Positions 7,923 to 18,083 of a stretch of 64,000 nt of DNA are shown piece by piece; within the stretch, counting starts at the first letter, position 1; each line of letters opens with the position of its first letter. Location of the stretch: the NCBI RefSeq assembly GCF_040546685.1, contig NZ_JBEPOH010000001.1, forward strand, positions 1,054,001-1,118,000, written 5' to 3'. The notes beneath the pieces are model-generated. The model saw only the letters and a list, made by a program, of their open reading frames with translations, made no database searches and had not been told where the DNA came from. The DNA comes from Variovorax sp. OAS795 (GTDB lineage Bacteria; Pseudomonadota; Gammaproteobacteria; Burkholderiales; Burkholderiaceae_C). The position numbers and the translations under genes are program-made.

Positions 7923-9815
7923 GTGGACCCCCGGTTGCTGAACCTCTACGAGCAGGAGCTGCGCTACTTTCGCGAGAGCTCCTCGGAGTTCGCGCGCGCG
8001 TTTCCCAAGATCGCGCACCGCCTGGGCATCGAGGGCCAGGAGGTCGCCGACCCGTATGTGGAGCGGCTGATCGAGGCCACGGCGTTCCTGTCGGCGCGCG
8101 TCAATCTGAAGCTCGATGCCGAGTACCCGCGCTTCACGGGCCACCTGCTCGACATCGTCTATCCCAACTTCCTTGCGCCCACGCCGGCCATGGCCGTGGC
8201 CTCGTTCGCGCACGACCCCGACGACGCCAACCTGGCCACCGGTCCCACGCTGCCGCGCGGCAGCGGGCTGCGCGCGCGCCAGGCCGTGGGGCAGAACACG
8301 CATTGCGAGTTCCGCACCGCAGGTGCACTGCGGCTCTGGCCCATCGAGGTGCAGCGCGCGCAGTACTTCACCTATGCGCCGGACCTGCCGCTCAACACGC
8401 ACCCGCAATCGCGTGCCATCCGCGGAGGCCTGCGCATCGGGCTGCATGCCACCGCCGGCCTCAAGTTCAACCAGATCGCGATCGACGAGCTGGTGATGCA
8501 CCTGGGGGGTGCCGAAGACGTGGCCTGGCAGCTGCACGAATGCGCACTGGGCCAGCCCATCGGCGTGATGGTGCGGCCGCTGTCGCCCACCGGCGCATTG
8601 CAGGGCGAGGCGCGCAGCCTGCCCGCAAGCGCCATCGGCGCCGTGGGCTTCGAGGACGACGAGGCGCTGCTGCCCGTCACGGCCACGGGCTTCTCGGGCT
8701 TCCGGCTGCTGCAGGAGTACTTCGCGTTTCCGCAGCGCTTCCAGTTCCTTCGGATCTCGGGGCTGCAGGCGCTGCTGTCCACCATGCCGGTGTCCGACCT
8801 GGAACTGGTGCTGCTTTTTTCGCGCGGCGATGCGGCGCTCGAAAAGCTCGTGGGGGTGGACAACGTGCAGCTGCACTGCGTGCCGATCGTCAACCTGTTC
8901 AACAAGCGGCTCGACCGCGTGCCGCTGACCGAGGGCGTGAGCCAGTTCCACCTGGTGCCCGACCGCACGCGCCCGCAGGATTTCGAGGTGCACACGGTGA
9001 CCGAGGTCGTCGGCCACGGCGCGCCCGGCGCGGACGCGGCAGCGGCCGAGCAGCTGTTCCGGCCCTTCTATTCGGCCTTCCACGGCACGCGGCACAGCCA
9101 CCCGGCCTACTTCACGACCACGCGCGATCCGCGCATGCTGTCGGTGCGGCAGCGCACCGAAGGCCATCGCAGCAGCCACATCGGCTCCGAGGTCTACATG
9201 CAGATCGTCGATCCGCAGCAGGCGCCCTATTCGGCCGCGCTGCGGCAGCTGGCGGTGTCCGCGCTGTGCACCAACCGCGACCTGCCGCTCCTGATGCCGC
9301 TCGGCCGCGAAAATGACTTCGACTGCATCGACTCGTTCCCGGCGCAGCGCGTGCGCATGGTGCGCGGACCGTCGCGGCCGGTGTCGCCGGTGGTGAGCCA
9401 GGGCCTCGGATGGCGCGTGCTCGACCACCTGGCGCTCAACTACCTTTCCATTTCCGACAGCACGCCGGAGCAGGGCGCCGCGGCGCTGCGCGAAACCCTG
9501 ATGCTCTATGCCGTGCACGCCGACGAGATGCGCCAGGGCCAGGTGCGCGGCCTGCTGTCGGTCAAGAGCAAGCCGGTGGCGCGCCGCCTGCCGCTCAAGG
9601 GGCCGATCGCCTTCGGACGCGGGCTCGAGGTGACGGTCGAGGTCGACAAGGACGCCTTCCACGGGCACAGCGTCTTCCTGTTCGGTGCCGTGCTGTCGCG
9701 CTACCTGGCGCGCCACGTGGAGGTCAACCACTTCGTCGAGACGGTGCTGCGCGTGGCGGGCAAGGGCGAGAACATGCGATGGAGGCCGCTGTGCGGGACA
9801 CGCCAGATTCTGTAG
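7923..9815 (+). CDS. tssF: T6SS baseplate subunit TssF
   Basis: A 630-residue baseplate wedge protein (VasA/ImpG family). The N-terminus MDPRLLNLYEQELRYFRE with GTG start at 7923 is typical, as is VADPYVERLIEATAFLSARV. Later family features are HCVPIVNLFNKR and the central YQPFYS-like segment FRPFYSAFHG. Length matches the family. The 3' end overlaps the tssG start at 9779 by 37 bases in another frame, so expression is coupled. With TssG it forms the wedge that links the VgrG spike to the sheath. Confidence 0.95.
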   Translation: MDPRLLNLYEQELRYFRESSSEFARAFPKIAHRLGIEGQEVADPYVERLIEATAFLSARVNLKLDAEYPRFTGHLLDIVYPNFLAPTPAMAVASFAHDPDDANLATGPTLPRGSGLRARQAVGQNTHCEFRTAGALRLWPIEVQRAQYFTYAPDLPLNTHPQSRAIRGGLRIGLHATAGLKFNQIAIDELVMHLGGAEDVAWQLHECALGQPIGVMVRPLSPTGALQGEARSLPASAIGAVGFEDDEALLPVTATGFSGFRLLQEYFAFPQRFQFLRISGLQALLSTMPVSDLELVLLFSRGDAALEKLVGVDNVQLHCVPIVNLFNKRLDRVPLTEGVSQFHLVPDRTRPQDFEVHTVTEVVGHGAPGADAAAAEQLFRPFYSAFHGTRHSHPAYFTTTRDPRMLSVRQRTEGHRSSHIGSEVYMQIVDPQQAPYSAALRQLAVSALCTNRDLPLLMPLGRENDFDCIDSFPAQRVRMVRGPSRPVSPVVSQGLGWRVLDHLALNYLSISDSTPEQGAAALRETLMLYAVHADEMRQGQVRGLLSVKSKPVARRLPLKGPIAFGRGLEVTVEVDKDAFHGHSVFLFGAVLSRYLARHVEVNHFVETVLRVAGKGENMRWRPLCGTRQIL

Positions 9816-10870
9816 CCGGCCGCGTCGACGGCGCGCTGCGCGCATGGTCGGCCGAGCCCTGGTCCTTCGACTACTTCGCGGTGATGCGGCGGCTCGAGTC
9901 GGTGGCCGGCACCACGCCGCGCTGGGGCCGCGCGCTGCTGCCGAGCGCCGAGCCGGTGCGCGTGGGGCAGGAGCCGTCGCTGTCGTTCGCGCCCGCCAGC
10001 TTCAGCCGCTTCGAGCCCGCGACAGCCGATTCGCCGCCGCGCCTGCGCCAGCATTTCTTCAGCTACGTGGGCCCCAACGGCCCGCTGCCGGTGCACCTGA
10101 GCGACTTCATCCGCGAGCGCAGCCTGAACCATGGCGACCCGACCTGGCTGGCCTTTCTCGACAGCTTCCTGCACCGCTTCTCGCTGCACTTCTACCGTGC
10201 CTGGGCCCAGTCGCGGCCCGCGGTGGCGCTCGACCGTCCGGGCGAAGACCGCTTCCGGCTGCAGGTGGGCGCGCTCGTGGGCATGGGCATGCCCGGGCGC
10301 ATCGGCCGCGACGAGATCCACGACGACGCGCGGCTCCATTTCTCGGGCTGGCTGGCGCGCCGCGTGCACAACGCGGAGAGCGTGGAATCGGTGCTGTGCA
10401 GCTACTTCGGCGTGCCCGTCACGCTCGAGCGCTGGGTCGGCCACTGGATGAGCCTGCCCGCGGGCGAACTCACGCGGCTCGGGCAGGGCGAGAGTTCGCG
10501 CTCGATGGGCATGGGCGCCATGCTCGGCACGCGGGCGTGGGACCGGCAGCACCGCGTGCGCCTGCACGTGGGCCCGCTCTCTCTGGACCAGTACCGCATG
10601 TTCCTGCCCATCGGCGATGCGCAGCCCGTGCTGCAGCGCTGGATGCAGCAGCTGCTCGGCGACGAGCTCGAGTGGGACGCGCAGCTTGCGCTGCAAGGCG
10701 CGCAGGTGCCGCCCACGCGCCTGGGGCAAGCCAAGGGCAACGCGCCGCGCCTCGGATGGATCGCGTGGCTCGGGCAGCGCCCGCGCGCCAAGGATGCGGC
10801 GGACGTGCGCATAGGCAGCCGCCCGATGGCCGCCCGTGCCGCCCAGGCCACCGTGGGAGCCGCCGCATGA
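9779..10870 (+). CDS. tssG: T6SS baseplate subunit TssG
   Basis: A 363-residue protein of the TssG (VasB/ImpH) family. Visible landmarks are the N-terminal PWSFDYFAVMRRLES, then NGPLPVHLSDFIRER, the FLDSFLHRFSLHFYRAW segment, and LGTRAWDRQHRVRLHVGPL near the end. The start ATG 9779 lies within the tssF end. The stop overlaps the next start (ATGA at 10867). Together with TssE and TssF it completes the baseplate wedge; TssK, the usual fourth partner, is not in the window. Confidence 0.94.
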   Translation: MEAAVRDTPDSVAGRVDGALRAWSAEPWSFDYFAVMRRLESVAGTTPRWGRALLPSAEPVRVGQEPSLSFAPASFSRFEPATADSPPRLRQHFFSYVGPNGPLPVHLSDFIRERSLNHGDPTWLAFLDSFLHRFSLHFYRAWAQSRPAVALDRPGEDRFRLQVGALVGMGMPGRIGRDEIHDDARLHFSGWLARRVHNAESVESVLCSYFGVPVTLERWVGHWMSLPAGELTRLGQGESSRSMGMGAMLGTRAWDRQHRVRLHVGPLSLDQYRMFLPIGDAQPVLQRWMQQLLGDELEWDAQLALQGAQVPPTRLGQAKGNAPRLGWIAWLGQRPRAKDAADVRIGSRPMAARAAQATVGAAA

Positions 10871-12202
10871 CGACGACGCCCGCGCACCCGGACACGACGG
10901 CGCATGCGGCCGCGCTGGCGCAAGCCGCGGCCCTGATCAAGGCACAGGAGCTGGAAGCGGCGAGCGAATTGCTCGACCGCATCCTGGACGCCGGGCCGGA
11001 CGACCCCGACGCCCTGCACTACCAGGGCCTGCTGCGCCATGCGCAAGGCCGCAGCAACGAGAGCATCGCGTTGATCGGGCGGTCGCTCACGCTGCAACCC
11101 GCGCAGAGCGGCGCCTGGAACAACCTGGGCAACCTGCTGGTCGAGACCGGCCGCATCGACGACGCGATGCTTGCCTACCACAACAGCATCTCCTTCGCGA
11201 AAGAAGGCGATGAAGGTGCCGATGCGTTGAGCAACATTGCATCGCTCGAATGCAGGAAAGGCCACTGGCAGGCCGCCGAGCGTGTCAGCCGCCGCGCGCT
11301 CGAGCTGCGGCCGGAATTCAGCGAGGCCTGGTACAACCTGTCGATCGCGCTGATGGAGCAGGGGCGCATCCAGGAGAGCGTCATCGCCAACAGCCGTGCG
11401 GTGCTGCTGCAGCCGCGCAACCTGGGCGCGCGCTCGAAGGTGATTCGCGCGCTGGAGCTGCTCCGCGAGAACGAGCAGGCCATCTGCATGTACCGGGAGT
11501 GGCTGGCCGAAGATCCGAGGCAATCCCGTGGTCGCGCATCTGCTGGCCGCCTGCGAGGGGCATGCGCCCCCGCGGGCCAGCGACGGCTATGTGGAGACGT
11601 TGTTCGACAGCTACGCCGGAAGCTTCGACGCGAGCCTGGAGAAGCTGCACTACCGCGCACCCGAACTGGTGGCGCGCGCGGTGCAGGACATGTATGGCCC
11701 GCCGTCCGCGCATCTGGCCGTGGTCGATGCCGGCTGCGGCACCGGACTCTGCGCCCCGCTGCTGCGGCCCTGGGCCGCGCACCTGGCTGGCTGCGACCTG
11801 TCGGTCGGCATGCTGCAGCGCGCGGAGCAGCGCGGCGGCTACGACGTGCTGCACAAGGCCGAGCTCACTCATTACCTGCGCACCCAGCCCGCCCACTTCG
11901 ACCTGGTGGCATCGGCCGACACGCTGTGCTACTTCGGCGACCTCCACGAGGTGCTGGCGGCAGCCGCGCGTGCGCTGCGTCCGGAAGGCGGCGTGGTGTT
12001 CACGGTCGAGGCCATGGTCGGGGGCCGGGACGACTTCAGGATCGAGGGCAGCGGCCGCTACCGCCATGCGGCTGCGCATGTCGAGGCCTGTCTTGCGACT
12101 GCCGGTTTCGGTGCCGTGCGCATCGAGCCGATCGTTCCGCGCCGCGAAGCGGGGCAGGACGTGCAGGGGTGGCTGGCCAGCGCAAGGCTTTCCGCGCATT
12201 GA
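10867..12202 (+). pseudogene. TPR-methyltransferase fusion gene with a +1 frameshift
   Basis: The first frame (10867 to about 11520) encodes tandem TPR repeats (SGAWNNLGNLLVETGRIDDA, AWYNLSIALMEQGRI). From about 11519 the protein continues in the next frame as a class I SAM methyltransferase (VVDAGCGTGLCAPLL, LVASADTLCYF, EGGVVFTVEAM). Removing one base near 11518 joins the two into a continuous EDP-GNPVVAHLLA, matching the single-chain TPR-methyltransferase architecture. As printed, translation would run on in the first frame to 12243 as nonsense, or the second half could start at GTG 11528. It sits between tssG and clpV. Either a real inactivation or a sequence error. Confidence 0.8.
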
Positions 12203-12271
12203 CGCCGGACACGGATCACCGAACTTCAAATTTACCGGCATGAATCGTCTTCAACAGATACGGAGTCTTCC

Positions 12272-15001
12272 ATGAGTGAAATCAGCCGCACCGCCCTTTT
12301 TGGCAAGCTCAACTCGCTGGCCTACAAGGCCATCGAAGGCGCCACCGTGTTCTGCAAGATGCGCGGCAACCCGTACGTGGAGCTGGAGCATTGGTTCGCT
12401 CAGCTGCTGCAGGCGCAGGACTCCGACCTGCACCGCGTGATCCAGCACTACGGCCTGGATGTGTCGGTCATCGCCAAGGACATCACGGCCGCGCTCGACC
12501 GGCTGCCGCGCGGCGCCACCGCCATCAGCGACTTTTCCCCGCACATCGAGAACGCCATCGAGCGCGCCTGGACCTACGCCACGCTGCAGTTCGGCGAGGC
12601 GCAGGTGCGCACCGGCTACATCCTGGTCGGCATGCTGAAGACGCAGAGCCTGCGCAACCCGCTGTTCGGCTTGTCGAAGCAGTTCGAGAAGGTGAAGGTC
12701 GAGGACCTGGCCGACAACTTCGTGAAGATCTGCGACCCTTCGCCCGAATCGCAGATGCGCGCGCAGGATGGCACCGGCATGGGCAGCGGTGCACCGGGCG
12801 AAGACTCCGGCGCCATGGCGCCCGCCGCCATGGGCAAGGGCGATGCCCTGAAAAAATTTGCTGTCGACCTGACCGAGAAGGCGAAGAAGGGGGAGATGGA
12901 TCCGGTGACCGGGCGGGACGAGGAAATCCGCCAGATCGTCGACATCCTGATGCGGCGCCGCCAGAACAACCCGCTGTTGACGGGTGAGGCGGGCGTCGGC
13001 AAGACCGCGGTGGTGGAAGGCTTCGCGCAGCGCCTGGCGCGCGGCGACGTGCCGCCGCAGTTGAAGGACGTGAAGCTGCTCACGCTCGACATCGGCCTGT
13101 TGCAGGCGGGTGCGAGCATGAAGGGCGAGTTCGAGCAGCGGCTGCGCCAGGTGATCGACGAGGTGCAGAGCTCGCCCACGCCCATCATCCTGTTCATCGA
13201 CGAGATCCACACGCTGGTGGGCGCGGGCGGCGCGGCCGGCACCGGCGATGCGGCCAACCTGCTGAAGCCCGCCTTGGCGCGCGGCAACCTGCGCACCATC
13301 GGCGCGACCACCTGGGCCGAGTACAAGAAGTACATCGAGAAGGACCCGGCGCTCACGCGGCGCTTCCAGGTCGTGCAGGTGCCCGAGCCCGACGAGGTGA
13401 AGGCCATCCTGATGCTGCGCGGCGTGGCCAGCGTGCTGGAGAAGCACCACCGCGTGCAGCTGCTCGACGAGGCCATCGAGGCGGCCGTGAAACTGTCGCA
13501 CCGCTACATTCCCGCGCGCCAGCTGCCGGACAAGGCCGTGAGCCTGCTGGACACCGCCTGCGCCCGCGTGGCCGTGTCGCAGCACGCCACGCCGCCCGAG
13601 GTGGAGGACTGCATGCGGCGCATCGAGGGCCTGACGGTCGAGCAGGAGATCATCGGCCGCGAGGCCACCATCGGCATCGACGTGACCAAGCGCTCGGCGC
13701 AGGTGGAGGCGCTGCTGGCCGAATCGAAGCTGCAGCTCGAAGGCTTGAATGCGCGCTGGCAGGAGGAAAAAGGGCTGGTCGACAGGTTGCTCGAATTGCG
13801 CAGCAAGTTGCGTGCGGGAAGCAAGCCGGTGGACACCGCTTCCGCAGAGGGCAATGCGAAGGCCGACGTGCCCCCACCCCAACCCTCCGCCGGCGCGGCA
13901 GGGAGCGAAGACCGCGCAGCGCTGCTTGAAGAACTGCATGCGTTGCAGGCCAAGATCCACGCGGTGCAGGGCGAGTCACCACTGATCCTTCCGTCGGTCG
14001 ACGAACAGGCCGTGGCCTCGGTGGTCGCGGACTGGACCGGCATTCCGGTCGGCCGCATGGTGAAGAACGAGGTCGAGGCGGTGCTCAAGCTCGCCGACAC
14101 GCTGAACATGCGCGTCATCGGCCAGAAGCATGGCCTCGAAATGATCGCGCGCCGCATCCAGACCTCGCGCGCGCGGCTGGACAACCCGCAAAAACCCATC
14201 GGCGTGTTCATGCTCTGCGGCACCTCGGGCGTCGGCAAGACCGAGACCGCGCTGGCGCTGGCCGAGGCGCTCTATGGCGGCGAGCAGAACATCATCACCA
14301 TCAACATGAGCGAGTTCCAGGAAGCGCACACGGTCTCCACGCTCAAGGGCGCGCCGCCCGGCTACGTGGGCTACGGCGAGGGCGGCATCCTGACCGAGGC
14401 CGTGCGCCGGCGCCCCTACAGCGTGGTGCTGCTCGACGAGGTGGAAAAGGCCCACCCCGACGTGCACGAGATCTTCTTCCAGGTCTTCGACAAGGGCTGG
14501 ATGGAAGACGGCGAGGGCCGCATGATCGACTTCAAGAACACGATCATCCTGCTCACCACCAATGCCGGCAGCGAGCTGGTCATGAGCATGTGCCGCGACC
14601 CCGAGCTGCTGCCCGATTCCAACGCGCTGGCCGATGCGCTCAAGGCGCCGCTCATGAAGGTGTTCCCGCCCGCGCTGCTGGGCCGCATCGTCACCATCCC
14701 CTACTACCCGCTGTCGCCCGACATGATGAAGAAGATCGTGCGGCTGCAGCTGGGCCGCATCAAGAAGCGCGTGGAGACCAACCATGGCGTGCCCTTCGAG
14801 TACAGCGAGGCGGTGGTCGACCAGGTGGTGGCGCGCTGCCAGGACCCGGAGTCCGGTGGCCGCGTGATCGACGCGATCCTGACCAACACGGTGCTGCCGA
14901 CCATCTCGGTCGAGTACCTGCAGAGGTTGGCTTCCGGCGGCGAGATCCGCCGCGTGGCGCTCGACGTGAAAGACGCCGACTTCACCTACGCCTTCGATTG
15001 A
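12272..15001 (+). CDS. clpV: T6SS sheath-disassembly ATPase ClpV (TssH)
   Basis: A 909-residue Clp/Hsp100 AAA+ ATPase that extracts TssB-TssC from contracted sheaths. Order: N-domain (residues 1-160), linker, first AAA domain with Walker A GEAGVGKT at 238-245 and Walker B acidic pair D310-E311 in LFIDEIHT, a coiled-coil middle segment about 480-560, and second AAA domain with GTSGVGKT at 650-657 and LLDEVEKAHPDV. A Pro/Ala-rich insert (ADVPPPQPSAGAAG) interrupts the middle domain. The start follows GGAG with good spacing. The short N-domain opening (RTALFGKLNSLAYKAIEGA) is typical of ClpV rather than ClpB. Confidence 0.96.
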   Translation: MSEISRTALFGKLNSLAYKAIEGATVFCKMRGNPYVELEHWFAQLLQAQDSDLHRVIQHYGLDVSVIAKDITAALDRLPRGATAISDFSPHIENAIERAWTYATLQFGEAQVRTGYILVGMLKTQSLRNPLFGLSKQFEKVKVEDLADNFVKICDPSPESQMRAQDGTGMGSGAPGEDSGAMAPAAMGKGDALKKFAVDLTEKAKKGEMDPVTGRDEEIRQIVDILMRRRQNNPLLTGEAGVGKTAVVEGFAQRLARGDVPPQLKDVKLLTLDIGLLQAGASMKGEFEQRLRQVIDEVQSSPTPIILFIDEIHTLVGAGGAAGTGDAANLLKPALARGNLRTIGATTWAEYKKYIEKDPALTRRFQVVQVPEPDEVKAILMLRGVASVLEKHHRVQLLDEAIEAAVKLSHRYIPARQLPDKAVSLLDTACARVAVSQHATPPEVEDCMRRIEGLTVEQEIIGREATIGIDVTKRSAQVEALLAESKLQLEGLNARWQEEKGLVDRLLELRSKLRAGSKPVDTASAEGNAKADVPPPQPSAGAAGSEDRAALLEELHALQAKIHAVQGESPLILPSVDEQAVASVVADWTGIPVGRMVKNEVEAVLKLADTLNMRVIGQKHGLEMIARRIQTSRARLDNPQKPIGVFMLCGTSGVGKTETALALAEALYGGEQNIITINMSEFQEAHTVSTLKGAPPGYVGYGEGGILTEAVRRRPYSVVLLDEVEKAHPDVHEIFFQVFDKGWMEDGEGRMIDFKNTIILLTTNAGSELVMSMCRDPELLPDSNALADALKAPLMKVFPPALLGRIVTIPYYPLSPDMMKKIVRLQLGRIKKRVETNHGVPFEYSEAVVDQVVARCQDPESGGRVIDAILTNTVLPTISVEYLQRLASGGEIRRVALDVKDADFTYAFD

Positions 15002-15025
15002 GGCTTTCACCCAGAGACACCCGAC

Positions 15026-18000
15026 ATGGCTGACCACGAGTTCCGCATCGAGAGCGATTCACCGGCGAACAAGGAGCTGATGTTCTGGCGCATCGTCGGC
15101 CACGAGGCGCTCGCGCGGCCTTCGGCCTACGAGCTCACGGTGCTGTCGAAGAACAGGGCGCTGGACGCCAAGGACATTCTCGGGCGGGCCTTCGACGTGG
15201 TCATCGAGTTCCAGGACAAGGACGGTGGCATGCACGAGCGGCACTGCCAGGGCCATGCCGTGCGCTTCGTTCGCGCGGGGCACGTGGGCCGCCACTTCGA
15301 GTACCGCATCACGCTGCGCTCGTGGTTCTGGCTGCTCACCAAGCGCGCCAACTCGCGCATCCTGCAGGAAAAGCCGGTGCTCGACGTGATCGATGCGGTG
15401 TTCGAGGACAGCCCGATCAAGCGCTTCAAGAAGACCAAGGCCGACAACGTGATCGGCACGCACAACCCGCGGCGCTATTGCGTGCAGCACCAGGAGAGCG
15501 ACTACCAGTTCATCTCGCGGCTGCTCGAGGACGAAGGCATCTACTACTGGTTCGACGCGCACGATGCGCCGGGCACCATGCATCTGTCCGACGCGAGCGA
15601 CATGGCGCACGAGAAGCTGCCCGTGGAGGGCACGCTGCGCCATGCGGGAACCGATGCGAGCGAGGCGCGCTACAACGAGATTTCGCGCTGGGTCAGCGCA
15701 CGCCACTTCCATACCGGCAAGCAGGATTCGCGCGACAGCGATTTCAAGGCCATCAAGAAGAAGCTGGGCGCGGCCATCGACGTGTCCGACGACCACGAGC
15801 TCGCCGGCCTCGAGGTGTTCGAGTTTCCCGGTGGCTACTTCACGGGCGACGATGCCGAGAACCGCGCCAAGCTGCGCGGCGACGAACTCAACGCGCACCG
15901 CGACCGCCATTGGGCGCTGACCAACTGGCCCGACGTGGCCGCGGGACGCAGCTTCAAGTTCGAAGGCGACCCGGACGGCGCGCGCGACGGCGACTACATC
16001 ATCGCCGCCTGCACCTTCATGGCCAGCCACCCCGGCTACGAAAGCGTGGCGGGCAGCGCCGTCGAGCAGCCGATCTACACGGCGCTTTCCGAGGCGCTGC
16101 ACGACGATGCGGTGAACGCCGACACGCTGCAGGTGCTCGAAGAGCTGATCGCAAGCACGCCCACGCTGCACACCGCGCAGCCCGGAACCAGTGCGTTCCT
16201 CCTGACCGTGATCCCGGTGGACCGGCCGTACCGCGCGCCGCGCCTCACGCCGCGCGTGACCATGCCCGGCCCGCAGATCGCCATCGTGGTGGGCCCCAAG
16301 GGCGACGAGTACCACGTGGACGACCATGGCCGCGTGAAGGTGCACTTCCACTGGGACCGCTACGACGAGAGCAACGAGAAGTCGACCTGCTGGGTGCGCG
16401 TGTCGCAGCCCTGGGCCGGCAAGGGGTGGGGCGGCTACTTCATCCCGCGCATCGGGCAGGAAGTGATCGTCGACTTCCTGAACGGCGACCCGGACCGCCC
16501 GATCATCGTGGGCCGCGTCTACAACGACGACCAGCCGATTCCGTACAAGTCGCCCTCGCAAAGCGGCTTCAAGACCCGCTCCACGCCGGGCGGCGGCTCC
16601 TCGAACTACAACGAGATCATGTTCGAGGACAAGAAGGGCGAGGAGAACATCAACATCCACGCCGAGCGGAACATGAGCCGCAGCGTGGAGCTGGACGATT
16701 CGACGACCGTGGACCGCGACCAGTCGGTCACCGTCAAGCGCGACCAGACGAACCACGTGGACCGCGACCGCAAGAGCACGGTGACGCGCAACGACACCAA
16801 CATGGTGGCGGTCGACCAGAAGAACACGGTCAAGGGCAAGCAGAACAACCAGGTGGTGGGCAACCGCGACACCTTCGTCGATGCGAACGATTCGCTCACG
16901 GTGGGCGGCACCCACAAGACCGACGTGACGGGCGCGCGCACCGACACCTCGCGCGCCGGCGAGACCCGCACCGTCATCGGCAACCAGACGGTCACCGTCA
17001 GCGGCAACCTGACCTACAAGGCCGCGAACATGAGCTTCGAGGCCGGCCACATCGACTGGATGGTCACGGGGGCAAGCTCCAAGTACATCACGGTGCCCAC
17101 CGGGCCGCTGCACCTGATGGCCAACAAGATCAAGCTGATGAGCAACACCGGCATCGAGATGATGGCGGTGGGAAGCATCGATGCCACCTCGGTCGGATCC
17201 AACACGACGATCCTCGGGCCCAACACGAGCGGCTACATCGGCACCAACAGCGAAGCCAACCTGGGCATTGCGCGCTCGACCTTCATGGGCATGAGCATCG
17301 ACAACGCGCTCGCCATCGCGATCTCCAATTTCGGCGGCGTGGCGATCGACACCGCACTGGGGGTCAAGCTGTCGTCCGGCGTGGCGCCCGAGATCCAGGC
17401 TTTCCCGATGGACGTGGAACAGGCGGCGCTGCACACCTTCACGCCGGGCGCGGGCGCCGGGGGCGCCGGCGGTGCCGCGGTGGCCGGCGCGCTTGGCGCG
17501 GTCGCGGGCCTGGCCAGCGCCGATGCGGACCTCGCCGCAACGTTCAAGCAATATGCCGATGCCGCCAATGCACTCGAGAACGCAGCCAATGAAGCCGATG
17601 CTGCGCACCTGCCGGGACTCGCGGGGCGGCTGAGGTCGCTCGCCGGCATCACGCGCAACCGGCGCATGGAAGGTGTGATCGGCAGCGTCCCGGTGATCGG
17701 GACGGTCGCGATCGCCGCCGGCGAACTGATCGTCGGCGGGCTCGGCGCCGCCGGCATCGGGACCGGCGGAGAACGCCTCGCGGCCGACGAGTCTGTCAAT
17801 TCGGACGGCAGCGCGGCGCCGCCGCCGCCACCGCCGCCACCACCACCGCCGTCCGGTGTGGGCGCACCGGCAGAACCGACGCAGGAGTGGAGCCCCTCGC
17901 CACCTGCGCCACCGCCGCCACCACCGCCACCGCCACCGCCGCCGCCGCCGGCACCGCCACCGCCGCCGCCGCCGGCACCGCCACCGCCACCGCCACCGCC

Positions 18001-18064
18001 ACCGCCACCGCCACCTTCCGATTCGCTGGACGGCGGTGTGCCGCCGAACGACGACTCGGAATAG
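15026..18064 (+). CDS. vgrG: VgrG spike protein with Gly-rich and polyproline C-terminal extension
   Basis: A 1012-residue TssI/VgrG. Residues 1-330 are the gp27-like part (YCVQHQESDYQFISRLLEDEGIYYWF). The gp5-like OB domain lies about 400-510 (GRVKVHFHWDRYDESNEKSTCWVRVSQPWAG), and repeats of a V-D/N-x-x pattern at 550-690 form the spike needle. Residues about 805-920 are an Ala/Gly-rich hydrophobic stretch (GAVAGLASADADLA; IGTVAIAAGELIVGGLGAAG). The last 80 residues are mostly proline runs built from CCG/CCA codons (17818-18026). The N-terminal 530 residues are nearly identical to the second VgrG at 22881. The extension may carry or dock an effector; this is inference. Confidence 0.95.
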   Translation: MADHEFRIESDSPANKELMFWRIVGHEALARPSAYELTVLSKNRALDAKDILGRAFDVVIEFQDKDGGMHERHCQGHAVRFVRAGHVGRHFEYRITLRSWFWLLTKRANSRILQEKPVLDVIDAVFEDSPIKRFKKTKADNVIGTHNPRRYCVQHQESDYQFISRLLEDEGIYYWFDAHDAPGTMHLSDASDMAHEKLPVEGTLRHAGTDASEARYNEISRWVSARHFHTGKQDSRDSDFKAIKKKLGAAIDVSDDHELAGLEVFEFPGGYFTGDDAENRAKLRGDELNAHRDRHWALTNWPDVAAGRSFKFEGDPDGARDGDYIIAACTFMASHPGYESVAGSAVEQPIYTALSEALHDDAVNADTLQVLEELIASTPTLHTAQPGTSAFLLTVIPVDRPYRAPRLTPRVTMPGPQIAIVVGPKGDEYHVDDHGRVKVHFHWDRYDESNEKSTCWVRVSQPWAGKGWGGYFIPRIGQEVIVDFLNGDPDRPIIVGRVYNDDQPIPYKSPSQSGFKTRSTPGGGSSNYNEIMFEDKKGEENINIHAERNMSRSVELDDSTTVDRDQSVTVKRDQTNHVDRDRKSTVTRNDTNMVAVDQKNTVKGKQNNQVVGNRDTFVDANDSLTVGGTHKTDVTGARTDTSRAGETRTVIGNQTVTVSGNLTYKAANMSFEAGHIDWMVTGASSKYITVPTGPLHLMANKIKLMSNTGIEMMAVGSIDATSVGSNTTILGPNTSGYIGTNSEANLGIARSTFMGMSIDNALAIAISNFGGVAIDTALGVKLSSGVAPEIQAFPMDVEQAALHTFTPGAGAGGAGGAAVAGALGAVAGLASADADLAATFKQYADAANALENAANEADAAHLPGLAGRLRSLAGITRNRRMEGVIGSVPVIGTVAIAAGELIVGGLGAAGIGTGGERLAADESVNSDGSAAPPPPPPPPPPPSGVGAPAEPTQEWSPSPPAPPPPPPPPPPPPPPAPPPPPPPAPPPPPPPPPPPPPSDSLDGGVPPNDDSE

Positions 18065-18083
18065 AGAACGTCATCGAGCGACC

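Noticed and set aside
15059..17608. 849-residue minus-strand frame opposite vgrG1
   Set aside because: Antisense shadow; the same shadow appears opposite vgrG2 simply because the two genes are near identical.
17818..18026. CRISPR-like or minisatellite array in the vgrG1 tail
   Set aside because: It is a CCG/CCA triplet run encoding proline, without spacers.
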